From: Duganella sp. BJB480
GTDB lineage: Bacteria > Pseudomonadota > Gammaproteobacteria > Burkholderiales > Burkholderiaceae_D
Reading direction: 5' to 3'
NCBI GenBank assembly: GCA_003416985.1
Contig: QVIN01000005.1
Location: 434,001 to 498,000 of the forward strand
DNA: 64,000 nt
Every line of letters begins with the position of its first letter. Position 1 is the stretch's first letter. Under the pieces are notes generated by a model. The model saw only the letters and a program-made list of their open reading frames with translations, did no database searches and had not been told where the DNA came from. The translations under genes and the position numbers were made by a program. Shown here piece after piece: positions 1 through 8,516 of this stretch.

Positions 1-1
1 C

Positions 2-1306
2 TATCTGCTGGGCGCGGGAGCGCTGACTGTTGTCGCGCTGGTGCTGCTGGCGGCCAACTGGCGCCTGGCCATCCTGACCGGCGCGCTGCGCCGCGACGAC
101 CGGCGCGGGCCGCAGGCCAAGCTGGCGCTGGGCTTGGCGCTGGTGCTCAACCTGGCGCCGCTGATCGCCTACAAATACCTGGGCTTCCTGGCGCAGCTGC
201 TGGCCGATGTGAGCGGCGTGCAGTTGCTGGAGAACGTCGCCAGGCTGGGGCTGGTGCTGCCGCTGGGGATTTCGTTTTATGTGTTCCACTTCCTGTCTTA
301 CCAGGCCGACGTCTATGCGCGCCGCATCCAGCCGGAACGCAGCCTGCATAAGTTCGCTATCTACATCTTCCTGTTCCCGCACCTGATCGCCGGACCGGTG
401 GTGCGCTTTGCCGAAGTCCGGGAACAGCTCGACATCAAGCGCCGCGCGCTGGTCGGCAGCGACGTGTTCTGGGGCTTGAACCTGTTCATCATCGGCTTGT
501 CGAAAAAGCTGCTGATCGCCGATCCGCTGGGCTCCGTGGTGGATCTCATGCACCGGTCCGATTTCGTCCTGAGCACTTATGCCGCCTGGCTGGGCGCCGT
601 GTGTTATTCGTTCCAGATCTACTTCGATTTTTCCGGCTACACCGACATGGCGATCGGCATGGCGCGCATGATGGGCTTCCGTTTTCCGCGCAACTTCAAC
701 CGGCCGTACGCGGCCACCAGCGTCACCGAATTCTGGCAGCGCTGGCACATGACGCTGTCGCGCTTCTTCCGCGACTACGTCTACATTCCGCTGGGCGGCA
801 ACCGCAGCTCCACCTTCAAGACCTACCGCAACCTGTTCGTGGTGTTCGGCTTGTGCGCGTTGTGGCATGGCGCGGCCTATACCTTCCTGGTGTGGGGGCT
901 GGGCCACGGCGTGTTGATCGCGCTGGAGCGCGCGGGCGTGTTGAACACGGCCAGGTGGCGTCTCGGCGGCTTGCCGGTGTTCCTGCTGGCGACCGTGCTG
1001 TGGGTGCCGTTCCGCGCCGACAGCATGGAGCAGAGCGGCACGCTGTTGCGGGTGATGTTCGGCGGCGAACCGTCGGCGCCGCTGTGGAACCCGGCCCACA
1101 TCATGCTGGCCGATCCCAAGGTGATTTTCCTGCTGTTGTTGTCGACGGTGATCTGCCTGGTGGGGGACCGCTGGTTCCTGCGGCTGCGCAACATGAGCTT
1201 CCGCCGCCCCAAGCTGGTCGGCGCCTACAGCCTGGTGTTGTACGTGCTGTCCTGCCTGTCGGTGGTGGAGGGCGGTTTCAATCCCTTCATCTACTTCCAG
1301 TTTTAA
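2..1306 (+). CDS. MBOAT family membrane O-acyltransferase (5' end outside window)
   Basis: The reading frame is open from base 2, so the true start lies upstream; a GTG at 41 is only an internal candidate. The protein is a polytopic membrane enzyme of the MBOAT family, AlgI/DltB type, which transfers acyl groups (usually acetyl) to exported polysaccharides. Visible family features are the FSGYTDMAIGMARMMGF segment, the FWQRWHMTLSRFFRDYVYIPLGG block and the LWHGAAYTF segment carrying the conserved histidine. Many hydrophobic helices alternate with short basic loops. The acceptor polymer cannot be deduced because the partner genes lie to the left. The stop codon overlaps the convergent nth stop by three bases, leaving no room for a terminator. 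Confidence 0.9.
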   Translation, partial: YLLGAGALTVVALVLLAANWRLAILTGALRRDDRRGPQAKLALGLALVLNLAPLIAYKYLGFLAQLLADVSGVQLLENVARLGLVLPLGISFYVFHFLSYQADVYARRIQPERSLHKFAIYIFLFPHLIAGPVVRFAEVREQLDIKRRALVGSDVFWGLNLFIIGLSKKLLIADPLGSVVDLMHRSDFVLSTYAAWLGAVCYSFQIYFDFSGYTDMAIGMARMMGFRFPRNFNRPYAATSVTEFWQRWHMTLSRFFRDYVYIPLGGNRSSTFKTYRNLFVVFGLCALWHGAAYTFLVWGLGHGVLIALERAGVLNTARWRLGGLPVFLLATVLWVPFRADSMEQSGTLLRVMFGGEPSAPLWNPAHIMLADPKVIFLLLLSTVICLVGDRWFLRLRNMSFRRPKLVGAYSLVLYVLSCLSVVEGGFNPFIYFQF

Positions 1307-1956
1307 GCGCCGACGTTGTCCGGCATCGGGGTCTTGCTGCGGTAGTCGCACAGGTCCAGCTGCATGCAGTTCCAGCATTCGGGCTTGCGCGCCTTGCAGG
1401 TGTAGCGGCCGTGCAGGATCAGCCAGTGGTGGGCGTCCTGCAGGAATTCCTTCGGCACGAACTTCAGCAGCTTTTGTTCGACGATGTCGACGTTCTTTCC
1501 CGGCGCCAGGCCGGTGCGGTTGGAGACGCGGAAGATGTGCGTGTCCACCGCCATGGTCGGCTCGCCGAAGGCGGTGTTCATCACCACGTTGGCGGTCTTG
1601 CGGCCCACGCCCGGCAGGGCTTCCAATGACTCGCGGTCGCGCGGCACCTCGCCGCCGTGCAGCTCCACCAGCATCTTGCACGTCGCGATGACGTTCTTGG
1701 CCTTGGTCTTGTACAGGCCGATGGTCTGGATGTAGGTCTTCAGCTCCTCTTCGCCCAGGTCCAGGATGGCCTGCGGCGTGTTGGCCACCGGGTACAGCTT
1801 GCGCGTGGCCTTGTTGACGCCGACGTCGGTGGCCTGCGCCGACAACAGCACGGCGATCAGCAGTTCGAACGGGGTCGTGTATTCCAGTTCGGTTTCCGGC
1901 TTGGGATTGGCTGCGCGGAAGCGCACGAACATTTCGTAGCGTTTGGCTGGATTCAT
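1303..1956 (-). CDS. nth: Endonuclease III (DNA glycosylase/AP lyase)
   Basis: The 217-residue protein is a base-excision repair enzyme that removes oxidised pyrimidines and cleaves the abasic site. It shows the helix-hairpin-helix [12 protein letters not shown], whose lysine is the expected catalytic nucleophile, followed by [10 protein letters not shown] with the catalytic aspartate. The C-terminus carries the 4Fe-4S ligand pattern C-X6-C-X2-C-X5-C ([17 protein letters not shown]). The ATG at 1956 was chosen because the protein then begins [10 protein letters not shown] and its ATG overlaps the stop of the upstream rnfB-like gene as ATGA, a typical translationally coupled pair. The longer open frame to 2574 is antisense-like shadow of the neighbour. 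Length matches the family. Confidence 0.97.
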   Translation of the reverse strand: MNPAKRYEMFVRFRAANPKPETELEYTTPFELLIAVLLSAQATDVGVNKATRKLYPVANTPQAILDLGEEELKTYIQTIGLYKTKAKNVIATCKMLVELHGGEVPRDRESLEALPGVGRKTANVVMNTAFGEPTMAVDTHIFRVSNRTGLAPGKNVDIVEQKLLKFVPKEFLQDAHHWLILHGRYTCKARKPECWNCMQLDLCDYRSKTPMPDNVGA

Positions 1957-2636
1957 TGTTGTTTGTCTTGTTCCTTTTTTAGGCGCGCCCGTTCCATCGC
2001 GGCGGCGATGATGGCGCGCTTGCGTTCCTTTTCCACTTCGCCGGCGGCGTCGGCCGGGTCGAGCGCGTGCACCGCCGCCATCTTGGCGACGGCCTTGGCA
2101 GCCAGGCGGGCGTCGTTCTCGTCGCGCTCGCGCCGCAGGCGCATGGCGCGGAAGTCGTGCCGTTCGCGCGCGGCGTCGGCGTCGGCCTGGCGCCAGGCGT
2201 CCCAGCCGGTGGTCTCGGTGACCGGGTACATGACGATGCAGTCGACCGGGCAGGGGGTGACGCACAGGTCGCAGCCGGTGCACAGGTCCTGCACCACCGT
2301 GTGCATCAGCTTGGCCGCGCCGACGATGGCGTCCACCGGACAGGCCTGGATGCACAGCGTGCAGCCGATGCACAGCGACTCGTCGATGTAGGCCACCGCG
2401 CGCGGCCGCTCCAGGCCGTTGACGGGGTTGAGCGGGATGACCGGGTAGCCGGTGACCGCCGACAGCCTGGCGATGCCTTCCGCGCCGCCGGGCGGACACT
2501 GGTTGATGGCGGCCGAGCCGGCGGCGATCGCCTCGGCGTAGGGGCGGCAGCCGTCGTAGCCGCACTTGGTGCACTGCGTCTGCGGCAGGACGTCTTCGAT
2601 GCGGTCGGCGAGGGTGAGGGGGGCGGTGGGCTGCAC
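1953..2636 (-). CDS. RnfB/RsxB-like ferredoxin subunit
   Basis: The 227-residue iron-sulfur protein has an N-terminal Fe-S domain with CTKCGYDGC plus a downstream Cys, then two ferredoxin-type clusters, [14 protein letters not shown] and [14 protein letters not shown]. The C-terminal 80 residues are charged and Ala-rich, probably helical. RnfB is the electron-entry subunit of the Rnf/Rsx membrane complex. This protein lacks an obvious N-terminal membrane anchor, and no rnfA, C, D, G or E gene is in the window. Overlap with nth (ATGA) indicates one transcript. Since Nth is a 4Fe-4S enzyme, a redox link is conceivable, but that is inference from position only. Confidence 0.9.
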   Translation of the reverse strand: MQPTAPLTLADRIEDVLPQTQCTKCGYDGCRPYAEAIAAGSAAINQCPPGGAEGIARLSAVTGYPVIPLNPVNGLERPRAVAYIDESLCIGCTLCIQACPVDAIVGAAKLMHTVVQDLCTGCDLCVTPCPVDCIVMYPVTETTGWDAWRQADADAARERHDFRAMRLRRERDENDARLAAKAVAKMAAVHALDPADAAGEVEKERKRAIIAAAMERARLKKEQDKQQ

Positions 2637-2701
2637 GGCGAGACTCGTTGCGTTAAAACGCCATTATCCGATATCTGCGCCGCCCGGCGCCAAAAAACCT
2701 T

Positions 2702-4465
2702 TTATTCGGCGCGTGTTTTCGCCGGCCACACGCGGCGCACGGTCATCCGTTCCAGTTCCTCCGCGTGCAGGCTCAGCGCCGGCTTGATCAAGTCGCTGCG
2801 GCTGACGATGCCGATCAGCCGGCGCGTGTGGGCGTCGCCGACCACCGGCAGCCGCTCCAGCTGGTGTACCGCCAGCCGCGTGGCCAGCGCGCGGCAGGTT
2901 TCGTCGGCCAGCGCGAAGATCGGCACGTTGACGCCGAACAGCTCGCCCACGGTGACGGCGTCGGCGGCGCGCTCGCCGTCGAGCGCGGCCCGGTCCAGCA
3001 TGCCCAGCAGCGCGCCGTCGCGCGTGACCGGGAAGGCGCGGTGGCGCTGCGCCGTGCCGAAGTGGCTGGCCAGCACCTCGGCGATGGGCCGCTGCGCGTC
3101 GATGCTGTCGGGCGTGGCGGTCATCACCTCGGCCACGCTGTGGCGCTCCATCGGGTCGATGCCGTATTCGCGGTAGATGTGGTGGCCACGGCGGGCGATC
3201 TTCTCGGTCAGGATGGAGCGGTGCATGGTGATCACGGTGAAGGCGTAGGCCACGGTGGACGCGGCCAGCACCGGCAAGACGGCGTTGATGTCGTGCGTGA
3301 GCTCGAACGCGAACACCACCGCCATCACCGGCGCGCGCATCATGCCGCCCAGGGTGGCGGCCATGAACACCAGCGGCCACACGGCCGGCGCGTGGCCGGG
3401 CAGCAAGGGGCCGAGCAGCGCGCCCAGGCCGGCGCCCAGCATCAGCAGCGGCGCCAGCACGCCGCCGGAGGTGCCCGATCCCAGCGCCAGCAGCCAGATC
3501 ACGGCCTTGACCAGCAGCAGCGCGGCGATGGCGCCGGCGGCCAGGTGGTTGTTGAGCAGGTCGCCGATGACATCGTAGCCGACGCCCAGCGCGCGCGGCT
3601 GCAAATAGCCGCCGATGCCGACCGCCAGCCCGCCCAGCGCGGGCCACCACATCCAGTGCAGCGGCAGCTTGTGGAAGCCGTCCTCGACGCGGTACAGCGC
3701 GGTCGACAGCAGCCAGGCCAGCGCGCCGCACAGCACGCCGGCGACCAGGCAGGACAGCAGGGCCGACGGCGGCAGCGCCTCGGTTTGCAGCGGGAACAGC
3801 GGGCCGCTGTCGAGCAGCAGCGGGCGCAGGAAGCCGGCCACGGCGCAGGCCACGGCCACCGGCGCCAGGCTGCGCGGGCGCAGTTCGAACAGCAGCAGTT
3901 CCAGCGCCAGCAGCAGCGCGGCGATGGGCGTGCCGAAGATGGCGGTCATGCCGGCCACGGCGCCGGCCACCAGCAGCGCCTTGCGCTCGGCGCCGCTGAG
4001 GTGGAAGTGCTGGGCGATCAGCGAGCCGACCGCGCCGCCGGTCATGATGATCGGCCCCTCGGCGCCGAACGGGCCGCCGCTGCCGATGGCGATGCCGGAG
4101 GCCAGCGGCTTGAGCACGGCCACCTTGGGCGACATGCTGCTCTTCTTGAACAGGATGGCCTCGATCGCTTCCGGGATGCCGTGGCCGCGGATCTGCTCGG
4201 AGCCGTAGCGCGCGATCAGGCCGATCACCAGGCCGCCGAACACCGGCACGGCGATGACCCAGGCGCCCAGCGTGTGCGCGGCCGGCGAGGCCGCCTCGGT
4301 CGAGAGCCGCTGGAAGAAGAACAGATTGGTGAAGAAGCTGATGGCGTGCAGCAGCAGGTCGGCGGTCAGCGTGCTGAGCGCGCCGACCACGGCGGCGATG
4401 GCGGCGATCAGCACCAGCCGGGCGTTGCCGTCGAAGTCGCGGCGGTTGTCGTAGTTATTCGGCAT
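2702..4465 (-). CDS. ClC-family chloride channel/antiporter with CBS domains
   Basis: The 587-residue protein resembles ClcB-like voltage-gated chloride channels. Ion-pathway motifs are recognisable: RGHGIPE (GSGIP position of the family), GSGGPFGAEGP with the gating glutamate, and GSGTSGGVLAPLL (GxFxP position). About ten to twelve hydrophobic helices fill residues 15-420. The C-terminal part, about residues 435-575, is cytosolic and contains two CBS repeats, which usually bind adenine nucleotides and tune transport. The serine of GSGIP is histidine here. The ATG lies inside the end of the upstream MarR gene (11-base overlap), so the two are co-transcribed and probably co-regulated. Ion selectivity and whether it is a channel or exchanger cannot be read from the sequence. 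Confidence 0.93.
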   Translation of the reverse strand: MPNNYDNRRDFDGNARLVLIAAIAAVVGALSTLTADLLLHAISFFTNLFFFQRLSTEAASPAAHTLGAWVIAVPVFGGLVIGLIARYGSEQIRGHGIPEAIEAILFKKSSMSPKVAVLKPLASGIAIGSGGPFGAEGPIIMTGGAVGSLIAQHFHLSGAERKALLVAGAVAGMTAIFGTPIAALLLALELLLFELRPRSLAPVAVACAVAGFLRPLLLDSGPLFPLQTEALPPSALLSCLVAGVLCGALAWLLSTALYRVEDGFHKLPLHWMWWPALGGLAVGIGGYLQPRALGVGYDVIGDLLNNHLAAGAIAALLLVKAVIWLLALGSGTSGGVLAPLLMLGAGLGALLGPLLPGHAPAVWPLVFMAATLGGMMRAPVMAVVFAFELTHDINAVLPVLAASTVAYAFTVITMHRSILTEKIARRGHHIYREYGIDPMERHSVAEVMTATPDSIDAQRPIAEVLASHFGTAQRHRAFPVTRDGALLGMLDRAALDGERAADAVTVGELFGVNVPIFALADETCRALATRLAVHQLERLPVVGDAHTRRLIGIVSRSDLIKPALSLHAEELERMTVRRVWPAKTRAE

Positions 4466-4883
4466 GGTCGTCCCGGTCGAGTTTGGGGATGGTGAAGACG
4501 CCGTCGAGCGACAGCAGTTCGGCGCGGTGCAGCTCGGCCAGCTGGCCGAGCATGGCCTCGCCGTCCTTGAGCAGGTGGACTTCGACCCGGCGGCGGTCGC
4601 TGTCGCTGACGCGCCGTTCGACCAGCCCGCCGGCCTCGCAGCGCGACACCAGCGCCACCACGCCGTGCGGCTTGGCCTGCAGCCGCTCGGCCAGCTCGCC
4701 GACGGTGGCCCAGTCGCGGCCGGGATAGCCCTTCAGGTGCAGCAGCAGCAGGTACTGCAACGGCGTGATGCCCTTGGCCTGCACCACGTCTTCGGAAAAG
4801 CGCTCGAAGCGGCGCATCTGGTAGCGGAATTCGGACAGGGCGGCGAAGTCGGCCTTGTCGAGCGGGGGCGGGCGTGAAGGCAT
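4455..4883 (-). CDS. MarR family transcriptional regulator
   Basis: The 142-residue protein has the MarR winged-helix layout: an N-terminal helix (DKADFAALSEFRYQMRRF), the LQYLLLLHL helix, the recognition region TVGELAERLQAKPHGVVALVSRCEAGGLVERR, and the wing with SDSDRRRVEVHLLKDGE. MarR proteins bind short palindromes as dimers and often respond to small ligands. The ATG at 4883 gives MPSRPPPLDK; a longer frame runs to 4946 but would cross a perfect inverted repeat at 4914-4932 that is a likely operator. It overlaps the ClC gene, so it probably regulates itself and the transporter. The inducer is unknown. Confidence 0.93.
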   Translation of the reverse strand: MPSRPPPLDKADFAALSEFRYQMRRFERFSEDVVQAKGITPLQYLLLLHLKGYPGRDWATVGELAERLQAKPHGVVALVSRCEAGGLVERRVSDSDRRRVEVHLLKDGEAMLGQLAELHRAELLSLDGVFTIPKLDRDDHAE

Positions 4884-4913
4884 GGCGGTGGCACGGAATT
4901 GGAAAACGCCAAA

Positions 4914-4932
4914 TATATCACGCCATGATATA
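4914..4932. promoter_or_regulatory. Candidate MarR operator (inverted repeat)
   Basis: A perfect inverted repeat TATATCA-N5-TGATATA lies 31 bases upstream of the MarR ATG. Size (19 bp), AT-richness in a GC-rich context and position over the probable promoter fit an autoregulatory MarR binding site for the marR-ClC unit. Binding is inferred. Confidence 0.55.
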
Positions 4933-4942
4933 AATTGTCCGG

Positions 4943-4970
4943 ACAAAAAAAATCCCCGCGCGGGCGGGGA
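4943..4970 (-). terminator. Intrinsic terminator of phaZ
   Basis: Read on the minus strand, a GC-rich stem (TCCCCGC/GCGGGGA) is followed by eight T residues, 18 bases after the phaZ stop. It separates phaZ from the downstream MarR operon. Confidence 0.8.
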
Positions 4971-4988
4971 CTTGGCCGGGAGCCGGAC

Positions 4989-6224
4989 TTAGCCGTGTTT
5001 TTTGATGAACTCGGTGATCTTCGGGCACACCACTTCGCGCCAGCGGCGGCCGGAGAAGATGCCGTAGTGGCCGGCCTGCGGCGCCACGAAGTCCTGCTGC
5101 ATGTCGGCCGGGATGCCGCTGCACAGGTCGTGCGCGGCCTGGGTCTGGCCGGCGCCGGAGATGTCGTCCAGCTCGCCTTCGACGGTGAACAGCGCCACCG
5201 TGGTGATGTCCTGCGGACGCACCGGCTTGCCGCCCACCATCCACGTGCCCTTGGGCAGCGCGAAGTCCTGGAACACGGTCTTGATGGTGTCCAGGTAGTA
5301 TTCGGCCGGCATGTCCAGCACGGCGTTGTACTCGTCGTAGAACTTGCGGTGGCTGTCGGCCGGCTCGTCGTCGCCCTCGACCAGGTGCATGTAGAACTCG
5401 CGGTGGCTCTGCGCGTGGCGGCCCGGGTTCATGGCGATGAAGCCGGCGTGCTGCAGGAAGCCCGGGTACACCTTGCGGCCGAAGCCCGGATAGTTGGGCG
5501 GCACCGAGTAGATCACGGTGTTTTCAAACCACGAGAATTTCTTTTCGGTGGCCAGGTTGTTGACCTGCGTCGGCGAGCGGCGCGGGTCGATCGGGCCGCC
5601 CATCATGGTCATGGTCTTCGGCAGCTTCGGATCCTTGGCGGTGGCCATCAGCGAGATCGCGGCCAGCACCGGCACGGTCGGCTGGCAGACGGAGATCACG
5701 TGCACGTCCGGGCCCAGCATGCGGATGAAGTCCTGCACGTAGTAGATGTAGTCGTCCAGGTGGAACGCGCCTTCAGATAGCGGTACCATCCGGGCGTCAG
5801 TCCAATCGGTGATGTAGACGTCGTGATCGTGCAACAGGCCGCGCACGGTGTCGCGCAGCAGCGTCGAATGGTGGCCCGACAGCGGCGCCACCAGCAGCAC
5901 GGTCGGCTGTTTCAGGGCCTTGGTTTTCTTGTCGTCCAGGTCCTTCTTGAAGTGGATCAGGCGGCAGAAAGCCTTGTGCAGCACCACCTGCTCGATGATG
6001 CCGATGGTTTCGCCCTTGACTTCGGTGTTGTCGATTTCAAACGCCGGCTTCTCGTAATCCTTGCCCAGCCGGTACATCAACTCGTAACCGGCGGCGATGC
6101 GTTGCGAAAACGGCGTGTGCGCCAGCGGCGAGACGGGATTGGTGAACATCTTGGAGGACGCGTCGGCCCATTGCATCAGAGGCGTCAGGAACGAGCGTTG
6201 CATTTCGTGCAGGTGGTAGAGCAT
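4989..6224 (-). CDS. phaZ: Intracellular polyhydroxyalkanoate depolymerase
   Basis: The 411-residue protein resembles the PhaZ1 class of intracellular PHB depolymerases, which mobilise native PHA granules to hydroxyacids. The N-terminus MLYHLHEMQRS is typical of the family. The nucleophile position reads VISVCQPTVPV with cysteine near residue 180, as in this class where Cys replaces the lipase-box Ser; the C-terminal GHYGIFSGRRWR supplies the conserved His. ATG 6224 was preferred over the longer frame to 6269 because of an AGGA ribosome-binding motif and the family N-terminus. The gene is monocistronic, with a terminator behind it and a 17-bp palindrome in its leader. Other PHA-linked genes lie within 2 kb. 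Confidence 0.95.
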   Translation of the reverse strand: MLYHLHEMQRSFLTPLMQWADASSKMFTNPVSPLAHTPFSQRIAAGYELMYRLGKDYEKPAFEIDNTEVKGETIGIIEQVVLHKAFCRLIHFKKDLDDKKTKALKQPTVLLVAPLSGHHSTLLRDTVRGLLHDHDVYITDWTDARMVPLSEGAFHLDDYIYYVQDFIRMLGPDVHVISVCQPTVPVLAAISLMATAKDPKLPKTMTMMGGPIDPRRSPTQVNNLATEKKFSWFENTVIYSVPPNYPGFGRKVYPGFLQHAGFIAMNPGRHAQSHREFYMHLVEGDDEPADSHRKFYDEYNAVLDMPAEYYLDTIKTVFQDFALPKGTWMVGGKPVRPQDITTVALFTVEGELDDISGAGQTQAAHDLCSGIPADMQQDFVAPQAGHYGIFSGRRWREVVCPKITEFIKKHG

Positions 6225-6246
6225 ATGTATTCCTGGGATCAAGAGC

Positions 6247-6263
6247 TTGGTGCGATGCACCAA
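6247..6263. promoter_or_regulatory. Palindrome in phaZ leader
   Basis: TTGGTGC-GAT-GCACCAA is a perfect 7-bp inverted repeat 23 bases upstream of the phaZ ATG. A TATAAT-like -10 element on the minus strand lies at 6284-6289, so the palindrome would fall just downstream of the start of transcription, a repressor-type position. The protein that binds it is unknown. Confidence 0.45.
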
Positions 6264-6388
6264 TACCATACATCATAAGCCAAATTATAGAATTTTTGTT
6301 CGTGACGTAAAGCATTCCAAAATACTGCCGGGCAAGCCTACGTAGTATCCACAATGATGGCGTGGTCAAATAATAATAGAGCAGGATC

Positions 6389-6415
6389 AAAAAAAAAGCA
6401 GCGTTTCCGCTGCTT
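6389..6415 (-). terminator. Intrinsic terminator of ferredoxin reductase gene
   Basis: On the minus strand AGCAGCG/CGCTGCT forms a stem followed by nine T residues, about 27 bases after the reductase stop. Confidence 0.85.
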
Positions 6416-6441
6416 TCGTGTAGGACAACCGCTAGTAGTGC

Positions 6442-7509
6442 TTAGTCGAAGACCGGCGTTTCCACGCCCAGCACCTTGTGCAGCTTCGGCGAAGTGGTGG
6501 TGTATTGCATGTGGATCTTCTTGTCCGGGAAGATGTACGGCGCGGCGCCGAAGGCGGCCAGCGCGGCTTCGTGGAAGCCCGACAGGATCAGCTTTTTCTT
6601 GCCCGGATAGGTGTTGATGTCGCCCACGGCGAAGATGCCCGGCACGTTGGTCTCGAACTTCTCGGTGTTTTGCACCTTCAGCTGGCGGCGCTCGATGTCC
6701 AGGCCCCATTCGGCGATCGGGCCCAGCTTCGGCGACAGGCCGAAGAACACCAGCAGCATGTCCAGCGGCACGCGGCGGGTGACGCCGTCGGCGCCGGTCA
6801 CTTTCAGCTGCGACAGCTTGCCGTCGTCGCCGGCTTCGTAGCCGGTGGCTTGGCCGATGATCAGCTGCATCTCGTATTCATCGCACAAGGCTTTCATCTT
6901 GGCGACCGAGGCCGGCGCGGCGCGGAAGTCTTCGCGGCGGTGCAGCAACACGACCGACTCGGCCTTGCCGACGAAGTTCAGCGCCCAGTCCAGCGCGGAG
7001 TCGCCGCCGCCGCAGATGACCAGGTTCTTGCCTTCGAAGATGGCAGGGTCCTTGACCTTGTAGTGCAGCTGCGAGCCTTCGAACACTTCGATGCCGTCCA
7101 CTTTCAGCGTGCGCGCCTGGAACGAGCCGACGCCGGCCGCGATGAAGATGGTCTTGGTGATGAACTGGGTGCCGGTGCTGGTTTCGACGTCGAAACGGCC
7201 GTCATCGCGGCGCGCGACCTTGGTCACTTCCTGGCCCAGGTGGAAGGTCGGCTCGAACGGCTCGATCTGCTTGAGCAGGTTGTCGGTCAGTTCCTGGCCG
7301 GTGCACGACGGCACGGCGGGGATGTCGTAGATCGGCTTGTCGGGATACAGTTCCACGCACTGTCCGCCCACCGCGCCCAGCGAATCGATCACGTGGGCTT
7401 TGATTTCCAGCAGGCCGAGTTCGAAGACCTGGAACAGGCCGACCGGGCCGGCGCCGATGATGACGGCATCGGCTTCGATGACGCCAGGAGGAGTGACAGT
7501 GCTATTCAT
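6442..7509 (-). CDS. Ferredoxin--NADP(+) reductase, thioredoxin-reductase-like (type 2)
   Basis: The 355-residue flavoprotein has an N-terminal FAD site ([17 protein letters not shown]), a GGQC/YDIPA region, a central NAD(P)H site ([15 protein letters not shown]) followed by HRREDFRA, and the C-terminal FAD motif [12 protein letters not shown]. It lacks the CxxC redox pair of thioredoxin reductases, which is characteristic of TrxR-like ferredoxin-NADP reductases. The enzyme moves electrons between NADPH and ferredoxin or flavodoxin. The 7Fe ferredoxin gene fdxA lies 111 bases upstream on the same strand, a likely partner and probably the same transcript. A minus-strand terminator follows the gene. 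Confidence 0.93.
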   Translation of the reverse strand: MNSTVTPPGVIEADAVIIGAGPVGLFQVFELGLLEIKAHVIDSLGAVGGQCVELYPDKPIYDIPAVPSCTGQELTDNLLKQIEPFEPTFHLGQEVTKVARRDDGRFDVETSTGTQFITKTIFIAAGVGSFQARTLKVDGIEVFEGSQLHYKVKDPAIFEGKNLVICGGGDSALDWALNFVGKAESVVLLHRREDFRAAPASVAKMKALCDEYEMQLIIGQATGYEAGDDGKLSQLKVTGADGVTRRVPLDMLLVFFGLSPKLGPIAEWGLDIERRQLKVQNTEKFETNVPGIFAVGDINTYPGKKKLILSGFHEAALAAFGAAPYIFPDKKIHMQYTTTSPKLHKVLGVETPVFD

Positions 7510-7620
7510 ACGTGGTTTCCTGTTATTTCAATAATGGTTAGGCAACACTGGGCTGCGCGGCGGCTGTCGCCAGCGTCCGCGGAAGGCGCTGCCCTGGGCT
7601 GCCTGGCCAGACGCGGGGTC

Positions 7621-7944
7621 TTAGCGTACCAGCAGGTGCAGCTTTTCCTTGACGTCCTTGAACTGCTCCGCTTCCGGCAGGGGCGGGATGGTCTTGGTGA
7701 TCGACGGCCAGTTGCGGGCCAGGTCGACGTTGATCTTGATGAATTGCTGCTGGTCGCCCGGCACGTCTTCCTCGGCGAAAATCGCGTTGACCGGGCATTC
7801 GGCCACGCACACGGCGCAGTCGATGCACTCGTCGGGATCGATGGCGAGGAAGTTCGGGCCTTGGCGGAAACAATCTACCGGGCAAACATCGACGCAGTCC
7901 GTGTAACGGCAGCTGATGCAAGATTCGGTGACAACGTGGGTCAT
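7621..7944 (-). CDS. fdxA: 7Fe ferredoxin FdxA
   Basis: This 107-residue protein matches the FdxA family (3Fe-4S plus 4Fe-4S). Ligand motifs are CISCRYTDCVDVCPVDCF, where an Asp-containing C-X-D-type arrangement marks the 3Fe cluster, and CIDCAVCVAECPVNAIF for the 4Fe cluster. The C-terminal extension with RNWPSITK is typical of the family. It is a soluble low-potential electron carrier. The downstream TrxR-like reductase gene is a plausible redox partner. A sigma-70 promoter candidate lies about 80-100 bases upstream. Confidence 0.96.
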   Translation of the reverse strand: MTHVVTESCISCRYTDCVDVCPVDCFRQGPNFLAIDPDECIDCAVCVAECPVNAIFAEEDVPGDQQQFIKINVDLARNWPSITKTIPPLPEAEQFKDVKEKLHLLVR

Positions 7945-8020
7945 AACAGTCCTATCAATGTTGGTGTGCAGCGGCGTCGGCGGCGGTGGGATGGCCCGGC
8001 TAACCTCGGCAAAGCACTGT

Positions 8021-8048
8021 ATTTTAAGGTAATTCGCTATTTCTCACA
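8021..8048 (-). promoter_or_regulatory. Candidate sigma-70 promoter of fdxA
   Basis: On the minus strand TTGTGA and TAAAAT are separated by 17 bases, giving a start near 8013 and a leader of about 70 bases before the fdxA ATG. Match quality is moderate. Confidence 0.4.
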
Positions 8049-8207
8049 AACTGCGCTTATATACAATACCTATAAGCAAATGCGTTCGGGGAGCATGGAC
8101 GGGCGGAGATGGATGGCAATTTGATGTCGAACAAGTTTCGGCCGGTGCTGGCGCGGCTGCGGCGCAACTGGCATCATGTCGCCTTCTTAATTGACCGAGG
8201 ATGCCGG

Positions 8208-8489
8208 ATGGCTGACATCAACATCGTCCAGGCGCACCACCTGGCGCCTGAGCAGGCCCGCGCGGCCGCCCAACAAGTGGCCGACAAGCTGGCCGAACAA
8301 TTCGAACTGGAATGCGCCTGGGATGGCGATGTGTTGCGCTTCGAGCGCAGCGGCGTCAGCGGTTCGCTGAGCCTGCTGCCGGACCAGGCCAGGCTGCATA
8401 TCGCGCTGGGCTTCCTGTTCAGCGCGTTCTCGTCGCAGATCGAGGCCAAGGTGGCCGACAAGATGCGCCGGGTGTTTTCCGCCGCATGA
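8208..8489 (+). CDS. Polyhydroxyalkanoic acid system family protein
   Basis: The 93-residue protein begins MADINIVQAHHL and resembles the small proteins of the PHA_gran_rgn family found with PHA granule genes in proteobacteria. It has an alternating charged/hydrophobic pattern with helical N-terminus and a central FERSGVSGSLSLLPDQARL strand region. Function is not established; the family is defined by association with PHA metabolism. ATG 8208 is preferred over the frame start at 8109 because of the upstream GACCGAGG ribosome-binding motif and the family N-terminus. It converges on the acyl-CoA-binding protein gene and shares a bidirectional terminator with it. Confidence 0.85.
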   Translation: MADINIVQAHHLAPEQARAAAQQVADKLAEQFELECAWDGDVLRFERSGVSGSLSLLPDQARLHIALGFLFSAFSSQIEAKVADKMRRVFSAA

Positions 8490-8490
8490 A

Positions 8491-8514
8491 AAAACCCGGC
8501 TCAGGCCGGGTTTT
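8491..8514. terminator. Bidirectional intrinsic terminator
   Basis: A perfect 10-bp stem AAAACCCGGC/GCCGGGTTTT around a TCAG loop lies between the convergent PHA-system and acyl-CoA-binding protein genes. It has A and T tracts on both sides, so it can serve both strands. Confidence 0.85.
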
Positions 8515-8516
8515 GT

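Noticed and set aside
2765..4495. 576-codon plus-strand frame opposite the ClC gene
   Set aside because: Gln/Arg/His-rich low-complexity translation typical of antisense GC-rich DNA.
6247..6263. NtrC site upstream of phaZ
   Set aside because: The half-sites are in the opposite order (GGTGC...GCACC) to the NtrC consensus.
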